Positions 28,274 to 36,512 are shown, counted from the stretch's first letter. The stretch: DNA of 64,000 nucleotides from UBA1660 sp964462035 (GCA_964462035.1 CAYXAP010000003.1:1-64000); one strand, 5' to 3'. Program-made: numbers and translations. Notes: generated from the letters alone by a model not told the origin.

Positions 28274-28680
28274 GGCGGCGATTCCCACCAGTCGAGATTG
28301 CAGCCGCGCGTCACGACGTCCACCCCGTCGGTCGTACCCGTCATGGACTCAGATTGGAAGCGGCCACGGTCCGGGGCGCTCTCGTTCACCGAGACGACGA
28401 GGCCGTCCGGGACGAACCCGATCCGCGTCTGACCTTCCAGCAGGTCGAGATTGGCGCGGACCGCGAGGGCGCCCGTCGACGACGCCGACGCGGAGATGGT
28501 CACCGAGGCGCATCGCGCGGCGAGGTGCGCATCTAGCGTCGCACCATCGCGCGCGACCGCGTGGACGTTGACGACCTCCACCACGCGGCCGGCGTCCATC
28601 GCGCCCCCGGAGTCGACCGCCGAGCCGGCGACGCGACAGGACACCGAGAACGGCGGAACCGACGGCGTCAGAGGTCGCAC
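28270..28680 (-). CDS. Hypothetical protein leading the two-component operon
   Basis: 136 residues from a GTG. It has no family I recognise and two Cys near the start plus one near the end (VTRGCNLDWWE). The reading VTISASASSTGALAVRANLD looks beta-rich. The ATGA overlap with the kinase gene supports translation. The IS5-type end sits only 9 bases upstream of this start, so the gene may have lost its natural N-terminus or promoter through insertion; Cys15 in SVSCRVAG could be a remnant of a signal region. Confidence 0.55.
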   Translation of the reverse strand: MRPLTPSVPPFSVSCRVAGSAVDSGGAMDAGRVVEVVNVHAVARDGATLDAHLAARCASVTISASASSTGALAVRANLDLLEGQTRIGFVPDGLVVSVNESAPDRGRFQSESMTGTTDGVDVVTRGCNLDWWESPP

Positions 28681-28790
28681 GTCGTGAGACTAGAGCACAT
28701 CTCAAAAACCGGCGAGGCGTAGGTCCGCGGAATCAGATCGGAATCGGATCGGGGATCGACAGCGATCGCGGATCGTGATCTACGGTTCCG

Positions 28791-28871
28791 GTGAAGCTGA
28801 CCGACGATCAGTGGGCGCGAATCGAACCGCTCTTGCCGGAGCCGAAGTCAGGTCCAGGGAAGCGAGGGCTC
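28791..28871 (+). pseudogene. IS5-family transposase, N-terminal remnant
   Basis: The ATG opens MKLTDDQWARIEPLLPEPKS then GPGKRGL, the standard beginning of IS5/DUF4096 transposases. The expected continuation (a GRPR-type stretch and the DDE core) is absent; the frame runs into unrelated sequence and stops at 28991. It lies about 85 bases inside the left IS5-type end, in the orientation expected. Confidence 0.75.
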
Positions 28872-28931
28872 GTTTTCTTCGAAGCGGACGTGGTCTCGCA
28901 GCAGCTCGCCGAAACGACGGAGCCGTCTTCG

Positions 28932-29196
28932 TGGGTACGATGGCTGCTCCATCCCGTTGCAGACGTACTACGACTGTCTGGAAGAGGCTGAGACGTACCT
29001 CTGCGATCCGGAGGCCGACGCAGGCCAGGTCTACGAGATATGTCGCATCGGAGATGCTTGCCCGGACCGCTGCAGACTCTTTGCCGATCCATGTGCGGCA
29101 CTCCTCATCGTCTTTGGTTCTGAGCGGCCGACACCAGGTCGTCCGGAACCTGGTGAGGTGCCAGGATTGCGGCAGTTCGATAGGTTCCCGTCATGA
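28932..29196 (+). CDS. Cysteine-rich protein fragment, unknown
   Basis: A plus-strand frame reads GYDGCSIPLQTYYDCLEEAE, then YLCDPEADAGQVYEICRIGD and CPDRCRLFADPC. Seven regularly spaced Cys suggest real coding sequence from a Cys-rich secreted protein. No convincing start is present (the ATG at 28957 is internal) and the left edge adjoins the broken transposase, so it is probably a 3' fragment. Confidence 0.4.
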
Positions 29197-29830
29197 GTCG
29201 CGATGGAGAGCCGGCCAAGGTTCGTCCGGGAACGCTGGTTGCGAGTGGCGCGGGGGCGCTCTTCTTGTTCGGGCTCGTCGTCTATCCGGCGTGTGAGAGC
29301 TGGCTGCAGAAGCGACGAATGGCGGCGCATCTCTCTGAGCTCGAGGGGCTTCGAGCGAGCGAGCTCGCGGAGGCGCGGCAGGGCGCGGAGCCGCTCGATC
29401 CGCGGAGGCGTGCCCGTCAGGAGTCGGCCAACGCGGTGGTGACCGACGGGCCAGAGTACGCGGACCTGGTCGCTGCCCACATGTCTCGGGGTCGCCCGCG
29501 CGGCTGCACATGGAGTCGCGCGACGGCGCCGAGCCGTTCGCGTTCCTGGTCTACGACGGGACGGTTCGCTTCGCTTCGACGTACGAGTGCATCGAGGGGT
29601 GCGACGAGCTCGAAGGCACCCAGCCCTCGACGGTCTTCATCGAGCCGGAGGAGTCGACGGAGGCCCCGCGGGGCTTCGTCGGTAGCGCCGATCTTCACGT
29701 GAAGATCGACAGTGTTGAGCTCTGGATCGGCGTTATCGAGACGGTTCTGACTGTTTGGTCCGAAATGGATGACTCTTTTGGCGCATCGGTGATGGACATG
29801 ATTTCGTTTCGCGGGCAGGCTGAGGCATGA
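29193..29830 (+). pseudogene. Single-pass membrane protein gene with a frameshift
   Basis: The first frame (ATG 29193) has one membrane helix, TLVASGAGALFLFGLVVYPA, followed by a charged helical stretch to about 29490. After that the sensible reading moves to another frame: SGSPARLHMESRDGAEPFAF, then FASTYECIEGCDELEG and on to a stop at 29830. The simplest view is one gene of about 210 codons broken by an indel near 29485-29495; two separate small genes are the alternative. No family is recognised. The end overlaps the following ATG (ATGA). Confidence 0.5.
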
Positions 29831-30526
29831 GTCGGAAGCCGAGAATCGTGAGGCCGGGGGTGGCGGGGAACGTGGCGCGGGTGGTTCGGCCTGTGGTGCC
29901 TCGGCCAACGGTGCCGCGGGCGGGGTCGGGGGTGCGGCCGGTGCCGAAGCCCACGCGTGGGTCGGCGGAGGCTCGGTTGCGGGCCGAGGTGGAGCGGGAG
30001 GTCGCGGAGATCCACGCGCAGATCGCGGCGGCGGAGGCGGCGTTCTATCGGGTGGGGACGATGCTGATCGGGCTCGACCGGCCGGAGGTGTTGGCGGCGT
30101 TCGGGGTGAGGTCGTTCGGGCGTTCCTGGATGCGCACGTGATGCCGTCGGCGCCAACCGGTACATGACGGTGGCGCGGGAGTTCGAGGCGGAGCCGGCGG
30201 CGGCGCTCGGCGTGGTGAAGGCGTTCCACCTGGTGCAGTACGCGCGGGTGGCGCGGACGCGCTTTCGGGCGTCGGTGTTGGCGGAGCGTGACGCGAAGAT
30301 CGGGAAGCCGGCGCGGCGCATCTCGACGATGACGGCCGTCTCGGCGAAGGAGCCCATCGCCATCGTCGAGCTCTCCGAACGCTCGGTAGCCTCGGTGATC
30401 GGTTCGCTGCTCATGCCGCTCTTCGTCTTGCTCGTGTGGCGTGGGATCAAGAGACCAGCTTCGACGGTGGAGCGGCGTGGCATCGAGGGCCCCCCATCCC
30501 ACGTTCGTGCGATGGGGGGCCGGTGA
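29827..30526 (+). pseudogene. Helical protein gene with two frameshifts, unknown
   Basis: Starting at ATG 29827, a Pro/Arg-rich N-terminus leads to a helical domain EVAEIHAQIAAAEAAFYRVG, TMLIGLDRPEVLAAFGVRSF. The sense then passes through two other frames (FLDAHVMPSA, then NRYMTVAREFEAEPAAALGV and VKAFHLVQYARVARTRF). Taken together this resembles one continuous domain interrupted twice around 30118-30160. The tail after about 30300 may be unrelated. I do not know the family. Confidence 0.45.
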
Positions 30527-30544
30527 AAGCCAACGCGCCTTGGC

Positions 30545-31489
30545 GTGAGGTATGATTCAGCAGTGCGGGCATGGGACACCGTCAGCGGATTCATCGGCGT
30601 CGTCTGTGCGGCCGTCGTCATCGGAAGCGGCTGCGTTCCCCAGGAGGTCGACCTCGAAGGCCGCGCCTGTCCCTGCGGACCGGGCTGGAGCTGCGTCTCC
30701 GAGGTCTGCGTGGAGGGCGAGGTCGACGCCTCGGCCGCGGTGGACCTCGGGGAGGGCGACGATGGAGGTGCACGGGATCTCGGCGGGCGAGATGCGGGGT
30801 CCGACGGCGGCGGGCCGATCGACGCGGGCTCCGATCTGGGCGTCGACGCGCCGATGCCTGCGCTGTGCGCCACGGCGAGCGCCATCTTCTGTGATGACTT
30901 CGAGCGGGGCCTGAGCGACTGGAGCGAGACGACCTTGGGTTCCGGCGGAACCATCACGGTGGACTCCACCCGTCGGCTCAACGGTGAGCAGAGCTTGCAC
31001 GCGGTGAGCGGGGAACCGGCGGGCCGCGCCGGACTGATCAAGGCTTTCGCTGGCGTGTCGACGGGGACGGTATACGCGCGCAGTTGGCTCTACGTGCCGA
31101 GTGACTCGGAGCACGCGCTGATCACCTTCATGATGCTCAGCGAGGAGGTCGGTGGGGTCTACCCGCTCGCGGCGTTCCAGGTGACGGGCGGGGGCCTGGG
31201 CCGGGTCTACATGGGTACTCCGCTGGACCGCTACGCGACGGGCTCGGCCCCCTACGCCAGAGACCAATGGCTCTGCACGACGCTCGAGGTCGACTTGAAC
31301 GAGACGACCACCACCGTCCGAGCCACGATCGGCGGAGCCACGGCTGCGGATGAGACCTTCGACCAACGGCTCTTCGGCGAGATCGAGTTCCTGGACGTCG
31401 GTCTGCAGTACACCGGGGTCACCAGCCCCTCAGCGGAGATCTTCATGGACGACGTCGAGGTCGGGCTCGAGCCGCTGCCCTGCGACTAG
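30545..31489 (+). CDS. Lipoprotein with C-terminal jelly-roll (LamG-like) domain
   Basis: 314 residues from a GTG. The signal ends in VIGSGC (Cys30), followed by a small Cys cluster (CPCGPGWSC) and a long Asp/Gly linker. From about residue 115 a beta-sandwich begins with FCDDFERGLSDWSETTLGSG, the form used by LamG/polysaccharide-binding domains in myxobacterial lipoproteins, and closes with EIFMDDVEVGLEPLPCD. It is the only intact-looking gene inside the IS5-bounded segment, so it may be cargo. The ligand is unknown. Confidence 0.75.
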   Translation: MRYDSAVRAWDTVSGFIGVVCAAVVIGSGCVPQEVDLEGRACPCGPGWSCVSEVCVEGEVDASAAVDLGEGDDGGARDLGGRDAGSDGGGPIDAGSDLGVDAPMPALCATASAIFCDDFERGLSDWSETTLGSGGTITVDSTRRLNGEQSLHAVSGEPAGRAGLIKAFAGVSTGTVYARSWLYVPSDSEHALITFMMLSEEVGGVYPLAAFQVTGGGLGRVYMGTPLDRYATGSAPYARDQWLCTTLEVDLNETTTTVRATIGGATAADETFDQRLFGEIEFLDVGLQYTGVTSPSAEIFMDDVEVGLEPLPCD

Positions 31490-31581
31490 AGCCCGAGTTT
31501 CTTGAGCCGAGTGGATGGCGGCGGAAGGCGTGCTGCGGCCGCGACGCGGCGGCGAGGATTGTTGAGATGTGCTCTAGAGTT

Positions 31582-32334
31582 CTAGAAGCGGCCAGTGACC
31601 TGCACGCTGCCGGGGCCGATGCGCACCGAGATGTCGCTGCCGTCCTCGTCGTCGCCCGCCTCGCGAACGATGAGCCAAATGGCCCCCGTGGCGAGTAGCG
31701 CACCACCCAACCCGAGCTGAATGTTCGTGACCATCGCCAGCCGCTCCTCGCGGTCGATGTGGTCTACCGTCTCTTCGTGGCTGCTCGCGTCGACGGCATC
31801 GTCGTGAGCGGCGCGCGAGAGCAGGCCGGTCACCAACGCGCTGCCGAGGACCGCCGCACCCACGCCGGCGATCACCCAGGGCCCCGCGCTCGTGGGCTCT
31901 GGTTCCGGCTCGGGCTCTGGTTCCGGCTCGGGCTCGACCGCCGCAGGCTCAGGATCCGTTGGCTGACGCTCCCGCTCCTCGAGGGCTCGCTGTGCGTCGA
32001 GCTGCCGCCGTAGGGTTCGTAGCCGCCCCTCGATCGACCCCCGGTCGCGCGTGTCGGGCTCGTCGGCGAGGTACGCCTCGTAGGCCTCGATCGCACCCTC
32101 CCACTCGCCCATGCCCTCGAGGGCGCGCGCCAGGTTGTAGCGGAGCACCGGCACCGGGTCGATCTCGTAGGCGCGGCGCAAGAGCGTGGCAGCCCGCTCG
32201 AAGTCACCGTCGCGGTAGGCATCGGCGCTCTCGCGGAAGAGTGATGCCGCTTCTGCGCGTGGCGCGTCCTGGGCGCTCGCGACCCCGACCGAGGTGAGCC
32301 AGAGCAGCACAGCGAGGGAGAGTGGGCGTGTCAT
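31582..32334 (-). CDS. Secreted TPR protein with Pro-Glu repeat and C-terminal membrane helices
   Basis: 250 residues. The signal peptide ends around GVASAQ. Residues 25-110 form two or three TPR-like units (SLFRESADAYRDGDFERAAT, VLRYNLARALEGMGEWEGAI). A PEPEPEPE run follows, encoded by an 18-base tandem repeat around 31900-31940. The protein ends with two hydrophobic helices (WVIAGVGAAVLGSALVTGLL; GLGGALLATGAIWLIV). This layout is common in myxobacterial envelope proteins, with the TPR part in the periplasm. The stop lies 5 bases from the IS5-type right end. Confidence 0.8.
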   Translation of the reverse strand: MTRPLSLAVLLWLTSVGVASAQDAPRAEAASLFRESADAYRDGDFERAATLLRRAYEIDPVPVLRYNLARALEGMGEWEGAIEAYEAYLADEPDTRDRGSIEGRLRTLRRQLDAQRALEERERQPTDPEPAAVEPEPEPEPEPEPEPTSAGPWVIAGVGAAVLGSALVTGLLSRAAHDDAVDASSHEETVDHIDREERLAMVTNIQLGLGGALLATGAIWLIVREAGDDEDGSDISVRIGPGSVQVTGRF

Positions 32335-32404
32335 CGCAGCCGCTCGAGCCTAGCGGATCTGCCGCGTGACCGGAAAGGTTCAGCCACGGCGGCATTCGTG
32401 CCTG

Positions 32405-32500
32405 TGACGTTCGGTTCAGCGCCGCACGCCATCGGTGGTGCGGCGAGAGCACCCTCAGGTAGAGAATCTGGCTGGCACGGGGCCGGCACATCGCAGGCGC
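32405..32500 (-). pseudogene. Second IS91-type transposase fragment
   Basis: The minus strand reads MCRPRASQILYLRVLSPHHR followed by WRAALN. This matches the segment CRPRPNQILHLGVLSPHHRW of the remnant at 15330-16535 almost residue for residue. Only about 30 codons remain, in the opposite orientation to the first remnant. Confidence 0.7.
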
Positions 32501-32529
32501 GGGCGCCGCGGCACCGATAGACTGGAATC

Positions 32530-33056
32530 ATGCTTGTTGGTCGCCTCTGCGCGCTTCTGGTCGCGGTCGGTGTGCGCCATCCTCCATGGTCTTCCTCGGC
32601 GGGGACACCACCTTGCGCGGCCCGTTGATCGACGACCCGGACCCGGAGACATTGGTCATCGAGCAGGACGGGGAGCCCGTCCGACTCCAGCGGTCTTCCA
32701 TCCGCCACGTCCAGCTTCCCGGACAGGCCTACATCATCACCGGGGCGGTGATGATGGATGTACCTCTTGGTCACCATGGCCACGGTGGTCCCCATCCTCC
32801 GGTACCGGGAGGACTGCGCGGACGACCCTACTGCGACGGTGACGGTTACGAGGGAGCGGGAATCGCTCTCGCGGGCGCGTCCCCGCTCATCGTCGGTGGC
32901 GCGCTCGCCTTCCTCTACGGCATCGCGGTGCGCGTGCGTAGCCGCAACCGGCTCGATCTCGACGACCGCCCGATCGGTGGACCGCGCCAGACCGGTCTCG
33001 AGCGAGCGCTCTCGGTCTTCGGGCCGACGGGCATGGCGTTCGACCTCTCCCTCTAG
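32530..33056 (+). pseudogene. Frameshifted membrane-protein gene
   Basis: The reading begins MLVGRLCALLVAVGVRH, then shifts to LGGDTTLRGPLIDDPDPETL and QDGEPVRLQRSSIRHV, then to YLLVTMATVVPILRYRED (from 32758), and back to YCDGDGYEGAGIALAGASPL with a final membrane helix and basic tail ending at 33056. The pieces form one plausible protein with a signal, a soluble part and membrane helices, broken by at least two indels. No family is recognised. Confidence 0.5.
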
Positions 33057-33071
33057 CGACGCTGCGCGCCG

Positions 33072-33145
33072 CTACGGCAGGACGAAGATCGCGCTCTCGT
33101 CGCCGTTTCGGCCGTCGGTGCCCACGGTGCCGGGGCTGAAGCCGC
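33072..33145 (-). pseudogene. C-terminal scrap of a minus-strand gene
   Basis: Reading leftwards from repeat copy 2, the minus strand gives GGFSPGTVGTDGRNGDESAI then FVLP and TAG at 33072. It looks like the last 24 residues of a protein whose upstream part ends at the repeat. The evidence for coding is weak because of its length. Confidence 0.3.
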
Positions 33146-33260
33146 CCCCTTTCAGCCGCCGAGGCCCTCGCGGCCACAATCGGCCGCGACTTCGCACAAG
33201 AGCGGTTCGGTGAACTTCCGAGGGGCGAGTCGGAGAGGCGCTTCGAAAGGACGATACTCT
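33146..33260 (+). repeat. 115-bp dispersed repeat, copy 2
   Basis: Same ends as the other copies (CCCCTTTCAGCC to GGACGATACTCT) with a few substitutions (ACAATC loop in place of AGGATC). The internal TCGCGGCC/GGCCGCGA stem is kept. Immediately to the right lies the beheaded cyclase gene, and to the left a minus-strand C-terminal scrap. Confidence 0.9.
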
Positions 33261-33572
33261 CGAGGGCTGCCCGAGATCCGAACGGGCATGGGCCTGCACT
33301 ACGGACAGGTCGTCGCCGGCAACATGGGCCACAGCGAGCGCATGGAGTACACGGTCATCGGCGACACGGTGAACGTCGCCTCGCGGTTCGAGGGGCTGAC
33401 GAAGGAGTACGGCTGCGACATCCTCATCTCCGGTGAGCTCCACGGGCTGGTCGGGCACGCCATCGAGGCCGAGCGGATCGAAGAGGTCCACGTGAAGGGT
33501 CGAGAGGAGCCGGTCGCCGTCTTCCGCGTCATCGGCCGCCGCCCCGAGGCTCAGGCCGCGACTTCGAGGTGA
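33261..33572 (+). pseudogene. Class III adenylate/guanylate cyclase, 3' half only
   Basis: The frame gives GMGLHYGQVVAGNMGHSERM, EYTVIGDTVNVASRFEGLTK and a tail ending VAVFRVIGRR. These are the second half of a class III cyclase catalytic domain: the G-x-V-x-GNMG turn and the VIGDTVNVASR block with its transition-state Asn and Arg. The first half, with the metal-binding Asp residues, is absent; sequence changes abruptly to the 115-bp repeat. The fragment cannot be catalytic alone. Confidence 0.85.
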
Positions 33573-35068
33573 TCCAGGAAAGCGGCGCGGAACCGTGCGC
33601 CGGGGAGCCCGAGCTCGGGGAGCGCTTCGGGGTCTCGGCTCTCTCGGAGCCGTCGGCGCGCCGTCCGGAGGCCCTGCGCGACGCGGGCGCGGGCCGCGGG
33701 GCTCAGTCGGGGCGACAGCTCGTCGTGCACCGCGTGGGCCAAGGCCGCGTGGCCGACCTCGTCGGCGGCGACGCGACGGAAGTGGCGCCGGATGGCGGGG
33801 TGGGCCGCGTGTCGCGCTTGGTGGAGGGCGACCGCAGCCGCGTAGGTCTCGTGAACGCAGCCTTCGACGGCGTTCTCCAGCAGCACCGCCTCCAGGTCGC
33901 GGGTGGGCAGCGGTCGCCGCGGGGCCTCGGCGTGGATCGGCGAGCCCAGCGATGCGCCGAGGGCGACGACCATCGCCACGTGTCGTCGCTCGTCGTCGGC
34001 CGCAGCGCGGGCCGCGTCGACCAAGCCGGCGGAGGCGCCATGGTGGCGAAGCTCCGCCGCGAGCCGCTCGAACGCGACGATGGCCTCTGCCTCTTCGTCG
34101 GCGGCGCGCTGGAGGAACGCGGCCAGGGTCCGTGCTGCGGGGCGAGAGCGAGCTCCGTCGGTGCGGCGCCCGTAGGTGTGGCAGACGTCCTCGGACCCCA
34201 CCGACTGCGAGCGGAGCTCTCGATCCACGGACCGAACGGCGCCGTCCGTGCTCACGAAGAGCACCTCGCGGTACTCCCGCCGCACGACGGGCACCCGACA
34301 CTCGTCGTCCTCGTCCGGGCCACCGAGAGTCTCGCTCTCCGAGGCGCTCGCGGTGACCTCGAAGCCTCCGCTCACCCGGCGCGCCTGGGACTCGGCGAGC
34401 CGCACCGAGCGGCCCTCCAGCCAGAGGCCGACGATGGCCTCTTCCGCGCTCTCGATGGGCGCGAGGTCGCTCATCGAGGAGAGCACCCGGACCGCGTCGC
34501 CCTGCAGGAGCACGACGTTGTTCCCGCTCGGGAGGCGGGCGATCGCGTCGCCGACGGCGTCCGGACACCGTTGATCTCCGGACGCCTCCGCGAGCTCGGC
34601 CGCGTACCGATCGCGCTCCGCCTGGATCACGGCTCGAGTCTCCTCGTCCTCGGCCCGCTCGATCCTCCGATCCAGCGACTCGATGGCGCCGGTGAGCTCG
34701 GCGACGTGCGACCGGGTCTGCTCCCATCGCTCCAGCGCGACCCGGCAGCTCGGGTCGCGGGTCTCCATCAGGATCTGGGGCCCCGACTCGGAGCGATCGG
34801 GCGGACGGACCAGCGCCACGTAGCTGGCGCCGGCGAAGATGGGGCTCGCGGGCGAGATCGACACCTCCGGCCCGATGGGCGTCAGCTCGTAGTGGGCGTC
34901 CCGTGGGCCGCAGGCGCTCAACGCCAGCATCGCCGCGCCCCCGACGCGACGGCGCCAGCGACGGATCAGCCGGCGGGCCTCCCGCAGCTCCCTCGGGCTC
35001 AGGCCGCGGCGCCGCTCGCCATGCTCGCCTTCGTCGCGCCGAGCGGCGCGGTCCATCCCTGACTCCAT
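33551..35068 (-). CDS. Lipoprotein with C-terminal ferritin-like domain
   Basis: 505 residues. The ATG at 35068 has GAGGA upstream. An unusually long N-region with RRWRRR leads to lipobox LALSAC (Cys53). A helical pair near 110-170 (RSHVAELTGAIESLDRRIER) is coiled-coil-like. The C-terminal domain (about 310-505) has the helices and carboxylate/His pattern of ferritin-like di-iron proteins: EEAEAIVAFERL, DDERRH, EGCVHETYAAAV and ADEVGHAALAH. An envelope-anchored iron or redox protein is plausible (inferred). Its 3' end overlaps the cyclase fragment by 22 bases. Confidence 0.7.
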   Translation of the reverse strand: MESGMDRAARRDEGEHGERRRGLSPRELREARRLIRRWRRRVGGAAMLALSACGPRDAHYELTPIGPEVSISPASPIFAGASYVALVRPPDRSESGPQILMETRDPSCRVALERWEQTRSHVAELTGAIESLDRRIERAEDEETRAVIQAERDRYAAELAEASGDQRCPDAVGDAIARLPSGNNVVLLQGDAVRVLSSMSDLAPIESAEEAIVGLWLEGRSVRLAESQARRVSGGFEVTASASESETLGGPDEDDECRVPVVRREYREVLFVSTDGAVRSVDRELRSQSVGSEDVCHTYGRRTDGARSRPAARTLAAFLQRAADEEAEAIVAFERLAAELRHHGASAGLVDAARAAADDERRHVAMVVALGASLGSPIHAEAPRRPLPTRDLEAVLLENAVEGCVHETYAAAVALHQARHAAHPAIRRHFRRVAADEVGHAALAHAVHDELSPRLSPAARARVAQGLRTARRRLRESRDPEALPELGLPGARFRAAFLDHLEVAA

Positions 35069-35428
35069 CGTCTCTTCCTCTCCTTCGGGCCTGCGCCGAC
35101 GCCGCGCCGGACGAGTGTATTCACCCCCTCGCGCGCGGGGGGCCTCCGGTGTCGCGAATCGGATGGTATGAGGACATCACCGATGGAGCCGCCGCCTCCT
35201 CGTTTTCCGGAGCCCGTGCGTCGAGACCTCGCCGCCCACCGTGCCGGATTGGCCGAGGAGACGGAGCGGCGCTTTCGATCCTTCGCGCGACCTGCGTGGC
35301 CGTCACGGCGGAGCGCGTCGCGACTTTGGACCGCGAGCCACCCGAAAGCAGGGTGCCGTCACCGTGGATGGATGGGACGTGCCGACTCTTGGTCACGTTT
35401 CGCCGACTCGTGGCTACGTGAAGCGCAC
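35069..35428. other. Intergenic stretch, no convincing gene
   Basis: This 360-base divergent region holds a GC-rich palindromic tract (CCCCTCGCGCGCGGGG, about 35125-35140). A short plus-strand frame from 35183 (MEPPPPRFPEPVRRDLAAHR) runs in frame into the next signal peptide but looks non-coding after about 40 codons. I support no gene here. Confidence 0.4.
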
Positions 35429-35953
35429 ATGAAGAGCTTTTCCCTCTCCGCCGCCGTCGTCGCTGCTTGCCTCGCGTGGCTCTCCATGGCGTCGAGCCCC
35501 GCCAGCGCACAGGCCGACTGCCGGGCTTCGGCGCGCGGCCGGCGTTCGGCCACCGCGACCCTCAGCGCCGGCGCGGGATATTTCTGCATGCACGATGTCC
35601 GGGTGTACGAGGGGGACGCCTGCTCAGGGGCCCCCCTCTGGTCGACCTCCTTGGGGTGCAACGAGGTTCGACGGATGGTCGTCACGGATGACGGACAGCT
35701 GGTGAGCCTCCTGGCGGATCGAGCGTCACGCCGCGACTGGGGCATCGTGCGGGTCTACGCCCGGGATGACGACCAGCTCATCGTCCGCTCGATCCGGCTG
35801 GAGGATCTGCCCGGGGTACCCGAAGGCGTCCGTCGCCCGCGCCTGCGCATCGACGCCCGCGTGCTCACGCTGGAGCTCGCGCCAGAGGTGACGATAGAGG
35901 TCCGCACGCTCCCGACGCTGGGCCGAGTCCGCGCCCGTCGCCGCCTCCGCTGA
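35429..35953 (+). CDS. Secreted basic protein, unknown function
   Basis: 174 residues from ATG 35429, where a clear signal peptide begins (MKSFSLSAAVVAACLAWLS, cleavage near ASAQA). The mature part is small and beta-rich, with Cys in ADCRAS, YFCMHD, GDACSG and LGCNEV, probably forming two disulfides. The C-terminus is strongly basic (GRVRARRRLR). No family is recognised. Confidence 0.7.
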   Translation: MKSFSLSAAVVAACLAWLSMASSPASAQADCRASARGRRSATATLSAGAGYFCMHDVRVYEGDACSGAPLWSTSLGCNEVRRMVVTDDGQLVSLLADRASRRDWGIVRVYARDDDQLIVRSIRLEDLPGVPEGVRRPRLRIDARVLTLELAPEVTIEVRTLPTLGRVRARRRLR

Positions 35954-36037
35954 TCGCGCTCCGCAGCCGCCGAGGTTTGGCCCATGGGACGAGCCGATGG
36001 CGCGGAAGACGACGACGGCCGCGTGCCGAGCGACCCT

Positions 36038-36301
36038 TCAGAAGCAGCCCAGGTCGCCCTCGTCGCAGAAGGGCTGGCGACAGCGGGGGCCGCTCAGCCC
36101 GTCACAGCACACGCTGGTCGGGTCGCAGGGGTCGCGGCGGTTTGGGTCGCAGGCGGCGCCGATGGCCGGCGTCTCCAGGCAGGCCTCCGAGCGCACACAA
36201 CCGTGCCGCGGATCCCAGACGTCGGTGTCGGGGCAGGTGCACGCCATCGCGGTGCAGTCGTCTCCACAAGGCAGGTGGGCACCGTCGCGCAGCGGGCGCA
36301 C
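36038..36301 (-). pseudogene. Cys-rich protein, C-terminal fragment
   Basis: The minus strand reads HLPCGDDCTAMACTCPDTDV, VRSEACLETPAIGAACDPNR, DPTSVCCDGLSGPRC and ends EGDLGCF. Fourteen Cys in 87 residues mark real coding sequence from a secreted Cys-rich protein. No signal or start is present at the right edge, where a plus-strand fragment begins back to back. Confidence 0.5.
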
Positions 36302-36512
36302 GTATCTCCTCGTGCTGCCGGTTCCCGGTGACTGCGGTGACCTCTACTTGGACGGCGAGCCGTGGACCGTCGGGTTTGGTGTCCCTGGAAGGGTGGAGCC
36401 GGGTGTCCACGCGATCGATTGCGACCAACCCGACTACTGGGAGCCGGGTGGTGACATCGAGTTCGAGGTCGCGGCGGGCACGACCTACGTGTTCGACTAC
36501 TGGGGGCCGTGA
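36302..36512 (+). pseudogene. C-terminal fragment of a secreted/PEGA-like protein
   Basis: The plus strand reads TYLLVLPVPGDCGDLYLDGE, PGVHAIDCDQPDYWEPGGDI and ends GTTYVFDYWGP, a beta-rich C-terminus. It has no start and adjoins the divergent Cys-rich fragment at about 36300. Both fragments have lost their 5' parts at one junction. Confidence 0.45.

Larger units (their letters stand above)
28690..31577. mobile_element. IS5-type inverted ends enclosing a 2.9-kb segment with cargo
   Basis: CTAGAGCACATCTCAA at 28690-28705 recurs as its reverse complement at 31562-31577. The outer CTAG on both sides fits the YTAR target duplication of IS5-group elements, and the inner AGCACATCTCAA is the terminal repeat (about 17 bases with two mismatches when extended). 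Just inside the left end begins an IS5-family transposase, which stops matching after about 27 codons. The rest holds degraded ORFs and one lipoprotein gene in place of the transposase body. It could be one non-autonomous element with cargo or two overlapping remnants. Confidence 0.6.

Noticed and set aside
29695..31041. 448-codon minus-strand ORF
   Set aside because: It is antisense to the lipoprotein gene and other plus-strand readings with better composition; no motifs.
35168..35428. N-terminal extension of the secreted protein at 35429
   Set aside because: A complete signal peptide starts at 35429; upstream codons look random.
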